DNA of 46,285 nucleotides from an uncultured Thermoleophilia bacterium (GTDB lineage: Bacteria > Actinomycetota > Thermoleophilia > UBA2241), in the NCBI GenBank assembly GCA_903862845.1, contig CAIOZS010000228.1, positions 1-46,285 on the forward strand, read 5' to 3'. The first letter of the stretch is position 1. Each line of letters opens with the position of its first letter. Below are positions 41,656-46,285 of this stretch, piece after piece. Under the pieces are notes generated by a model that was given only the letters and a program-made list of their open reading frames with translations, had not been told where the DNA came from and searched no databases. Both the position numbers and the translations under genes were made by a program.

Positions 41656-42525
41656 GTGTCGGTCATCAAGGATTCTGCCAAGGTCGGGGTCATCGGCGGG
41701 TCGGGCTTCTACGAGCTCCTCGAGAACGCTCGCGAAGTGGCCATCGACACGCCCTTCGGGCCGCCCAGCGACTCCTACTTCCTCGGCGAGATCGGCGGCG
41801 TGCCGGTGGCCTTCCTTCCGCGTCATGCGCGCGGGCACCGCCTCCTGCCCGGTGAGGTCAACTACCGTGCGAACGTCTGGGGCATGAAGGCGCTGGGCGT
41901 CAACTACCTGCTGTCCGCCAGCGCCGTCGGCAGCCTGCGCGAGGAGCTCAAGCCGCTCGATATCGTCGTGCCCGACCAGCTGTACGATCGCACGAAGGCG
42001 CGGCCGAGCACGTTCTTCGGCGACGGCGTCGTCGTCCATATGGGCTTCGCCGATCCGTTCTGCCCCGTGCTCTCCAAGGTCATCGTCGAGCACGGCCGCC
42101 AGGTCGGCGCCACCGTGCACGAGGGCGGCACCTACGTGTGCATGGAGGGTCCGCAGTTCTCCACGCGCGCCGAGAGCAACGTCTATCGGCAGCTCGGCTT
42201 CGACATCATCGGCATGACCAACCTCCAGGAGGCCAAGCTCGCCCGCGAGGCCGAGCTCTGCTACGCCACCATGGCCCTGGTCACCGACTACGACTGCTGG
42301 TTCGAGGGCGAAGAGGACGTCACGTTGGAGCAGGTCCTGTCCAACGTGAGGCGCAACGTCGAGACGGCGCAGGCGATCGTGCGCAGCGCCATCCCCGCTC
42401 TCGACCTCGGCTGCGACTGCGGCTGCCGCCATGCCGTGGAATTCGCCATCAACACACCCGCCGAGCTCATCCCGCAGGTCACCAAAGACAAGCTCGACCT
42501 GCTCATCGGCAAGTACCTGCACTGA
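41656..42525 (+). CDS. mtnP: S-methyl-5'-thioadenosine phosphorylase
   Basis: A 289-residue family 2 nucleoside phosphorylase: VGVIGGSGFYEL start, RHARGHRLLPGEVNYRANV (phosphate site), VCMEGPQFSTRAES and MTNLQEAKLAREAELCYA, the last favouring methylthioadenosine over guanosine or inosine. TDYDCW is also typical. The CDCGCRHA loop near residue 255 carries extra Cys. The GTG at 41656 follows GGGAGG. Monocistronic; a TATACT box about 40 bases upstream may be its -10. It recycles the by-product of polyamine synthesis. Confidence 0.92.
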   Translation: MSVIKDSAKVGVIGGSGFYELLENAREVAIDTPFGPPSDSYFLGEIGGVPVAFLPRHARGHRLLPGEVNYRANVWGMKALGVNYLLSASAVGSLREELKPLDIVVPDQLYDRTKARPSTFFGDGVVVHMGFADPFCPVLSKVIVEHGRQVGATVHEGGTYVCMEGPQFSTRAESNVYRQLGFDIIGMTNLQEAKLAREAELCYATMALVTDYDCWFEGEEDVTLEQVLSNVRRNVETAQAIVRSAIPALDLGCDCGCRHAVEFAINTPAELIPQVTKDKLDLLIGKYLH

Positions 42526-42671
42526 CGCGCCGCGGCCTGTTCGTGGGGCGGCGCGTGCGCGAGACAAGAGAGTCACGGGCGTGTGGGACGCCCACGAAGT
42601 CTGGGGTGGCTGCGCTGAGGTCCTGAAGGGCCGGGCTGCGACCACGTGGAGCCAAGAAAGGAGTCAGCCAA

Positions 42672-44777
<2,106 letters not shown>

Positions 44778-44811
44778 ACCTCACGGCGGAGCGCGCGCTC
44801 CGCCGCTGAGA

Positions 44812-44846
44812 GCGCGGCGGGCGGCCCTTCCGGCCGCCCGCCGCGC
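44812..44846 (+). terminator. Intrinsic terminator of hppA
   Basis: A perfect 15-base-pair GC stem followed by CTTCGCC and TTTTT (44854-44858). A second perfect hairpin (44784-44805) lies just before it. Confidence 0.85.
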
Positions 44847-44976
44847 CTTCGCCTTTTTGGCCCATCTTGCAGGTCGTTCGCGGGCCATCACGGCCGCTTG
44901 TGCATGGCATCACCCGGTGGTACTGTCGCTGCTTTGGCAGGCTCGCTTTCGGGTCGGCCTTTCTGGATTCTGGACT

Positions 44977-45138
44977 ATGTGGACCACACGCAAGATCATC
45001 ACGTACATCATGGGGGTCGTGGGGATAGCGCTTATCGTCCGCGGCCTCATTGGCGGCTTCTGGCCGCTGTCCGTGCAGCTCATCGCCGGAGTCCTTCTGC
45101 TCACCCTTGCGGTGTTGCGCTGGCGCTACATCACCTGA
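44977..45138 (+). CDS. Small two-helix membrane protein
   Basis: A 53-residue protein with two hydrophobic helices (ITYIMGVVGIALIVRGLIGG and LSVQLIAGVLLLTLAVL) and a basic C-terminus. No good ribosome site precedes the ATG; longer in-frame starts upstream look like non-coding sequence. It lies 17 bases before the permease gene on the same strand, so it may be an accessory piece of it. Function unknown. Confidence 0.55.
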   Translation: MWTTRKIITYIMGVVGIALIVRGLIGGFWPLSVQLIAGVLLLTLAVLRWRYIT

Positions 45139-45155
45139 CCCGGGACTGACCTCAC

Positions 45156-46285
45156 ATGGCGCGACGCAAGAAGCGGGAAGGACAGAGTCTCAGCAAGGTA
45201 CTCGGCGTACCGGCCCTGTTCAGCACCGCCTACGGCAACGTCGGCTCCTCGATCTACTACGCCCTCGGCGTCGTTGCCGCCTCTGCGATGGGCCTCACGC
45301 CGGTGGTGTTCATGCTTACCGGCCTTCTCTTCGTGACCACGGCCTTCTCGTATGCCGAGGCGACCACGATGTTCCCGGAGGCGGGCGGCTCGTCGAGCTT
45401 CGCTCGCCACACCTTCAACGAGTTCGTGAGCTTCTTCGCCGGCTGGGCGCTCATGCTCGACTACATCATCACCATCGCCATCTCGGCGTTCTTCGTGCCC
45501 AACTACCTCGCCGCGTTCTGGCCGATCCTCAAGCTGTGGCCGTACAACTCCATCGGCGGCATCCTCACCATCGTCTTCCTCGTCGCCATCAACATCCTCG
45601 GCATCAAGGAGGCGGCGCGCCTCAACGTCATCCTCGCGATCCTCGACCTGGGCACGCAGGTGCTGCTCGCCATCGTCGGGCTCTTCGTCTTCCTCTCGCC
45701 GAAGATCCTCATCACGCAGATCCATCTGGGCACCGCGCCAACCTGGCATCAGCTCATCTACGGCATCTCCATCGGCACCGTCGCCTACACCGGCATCGAG
45801 ACGATCTCCAACATGGCCGAGGAGTCATCCAACCCCGGCCGCGACGTGCCCAAGGCAGTGAAGCTGGTGCTCGTCGCGGTGCTTGGAGTCTACTTCGCCA
45901 TCTCGATGGTTGGTCTGTCGGCCATGACCGTGCACTACAACGTGCTGCCGGTGAACCCGCAGACCAAGATGACCTTGCCCGTCCCAGTGCAGGCTGCCCC
46001 CGGCAAGATGGCGGAGACCGGCCCTTGGGTGTTCAAGAGCGACCCCAAGCAGGACGTGTACGTGGCTGTCGACAAGACCAACGTGAAAGACCTCAAGATC
46101 GACCCCACCTTGGCGACGGGCGCCGTCTACCAGCAGGACGGCCAGTGGGTCACCCAGCTGTGGGGGACGCAGCTGGCCACCGTGTACGAGGCCGATCCGT
46201 TGCAAGGCATCGTGCAGAACCTGCCCGCGAAGCTCGACTGGATGAAGATCGTACTGTCGCCCTGGATCGCGATCCTGGCGGCGAC
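45156..46285 (+). CDS. APC-superfamily amino-acid permease, C-terminus beyond the window
   Basis: 376 codons open to the right edge. The start MARRKKREGQSLSKVLGV leads into the APC pattern: STAYGNVGSSIYYALGVVA (unwound first helix), EATTMFPEAGGSSSFARH, AGWALMLDYIITIAISA, and GISIGTVAYTGIETISNMAEE. At least seven helices are visible. From about residue 258 to 358 lies a hydrophilic segment of some 100 residues between helices that is absent from ordinary APC carriers. No strong ribosome site is seen at the ATG. Confidence 0.88.
   Translation, partial: MARRKKREGQSLSKVLGVPALFSTAYGNVGSSIYYALGVVAASAMGLTPVVFMLTGLLFVTTAFSYAEATTMFPEAGGSSSFARHTFNEFVSFFAGWALMLDYIITIAISAFFVPNYLAAFWPILKLWPYNSIGGILTIVFLVAINILGIKEAARLNVILAILDLGTQVLLAIVGLFVFLSPKILITQIHLGTAPTWHQLIYGISIGTVAYTGIETISNMAEESSNPGRDVPKAVKLVLVAVLGVYFAISMVGLSAMTVHYNVLPVNPQTKMTLPVPVQAAPGKMAETGPWVFKSDPKQDVYVAVDKTNVKDLKIDPTLATGAVYQQDGQWVTQLWGTQLATVYEADPLQGIVQNLPAKLDWMKIVLSPWIAILAA

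Overview
The window is a high-GC bacterial chromosome segment with Shine-Dalgarno starts and frequent GTG/TTG starts. The gene content ([FeFe] hydrogenase with Rex control, Rrf2 and Nfu iron-sulfur proteins, hemerythrin, two-subunit CoA-transferase, K+-independent membrane pyrophosphatase, polyphosphate genes) points to an anaerobic or microaerotolerant organism, most likely a high-GC Actinomycetota-type lineage. That taxonomic call is inference from base composition and gene style only.

Region 1 (about 1-13.4 kb) is accessory and partly decaying. It holds the N-terminal 889 codons of a type IIG restriction-modification enzyme running off the left edge, a DUF4258/YgiT-type toxin-antitoxin pair, a VapC remnant, a YefM/YoeB pair with its own promoter and palindrome, a HicB-like gene, a glyoxalase-fold (VOC) gene apparently split in two by about 1 kb, and remnants of secreted proteins (BNR/Ycf48-like, IPT/TIG). 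Intact metabolic genes lie between them (flavin reductase, hemerythrin, MDR oxidoreductase, ABM monooxygenase). It ends with a secreted Fn3/DUF5018-like/Lcl-domain protein and two adjacent genes, a SHOCT membrane protein and an HtrA-type protease, that share an N-terminal module of about 57 residues.

Region 2 (13.4-27.3 kb, all minus strand, transcribed right to left) is the core: a Rex repressor fused to a DRTGG-like domain, with a good Rex operator upstream; a 524-residue HATPase/ferredoxin/hydrogenase-like protein; a DRTGG protein; a PHP phosphoesterase; a second HATPase; then HydC, a thioredoxin-like [2Fe-2S] protein, a HydB fused to a GltD/NfnB-like FAD/NADPH domain, and HydA. After a hairpin follow a CheY-like regulator, a sensory [FeFe]-hydrogenase/histidine kinase (HydS-like) and a REC-histidine kinase. 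Together they suggest an electron-bifurcating hydrogenase that may also address NADP(H), controlled transcriptionally by NADH/NAD+ (Rex) and by a phosphorelay that appears to read redox state or H2.

Region 3 (27.6-46.3 kb) is housekeeping-like: class III aminotransferase; a coupled thioesterase/zinc-ribbon rhomboid/M24 peptidase operon; MBL hydrolase; Rrf2-nfu; a polyphosphate block (ppk1, sixA, a CYTH-HTH-CHAD protein and a convergent Ppx-HD protein); a small CC-x3-C-x2-C protein; CoA-transferase A/B; MTA phosphorylase; hppA; a two-helix membrane protein; and an APC permease cut by the right edge. I saw no rRNA, tRNA, CRISPR array or intact insertion sequence.
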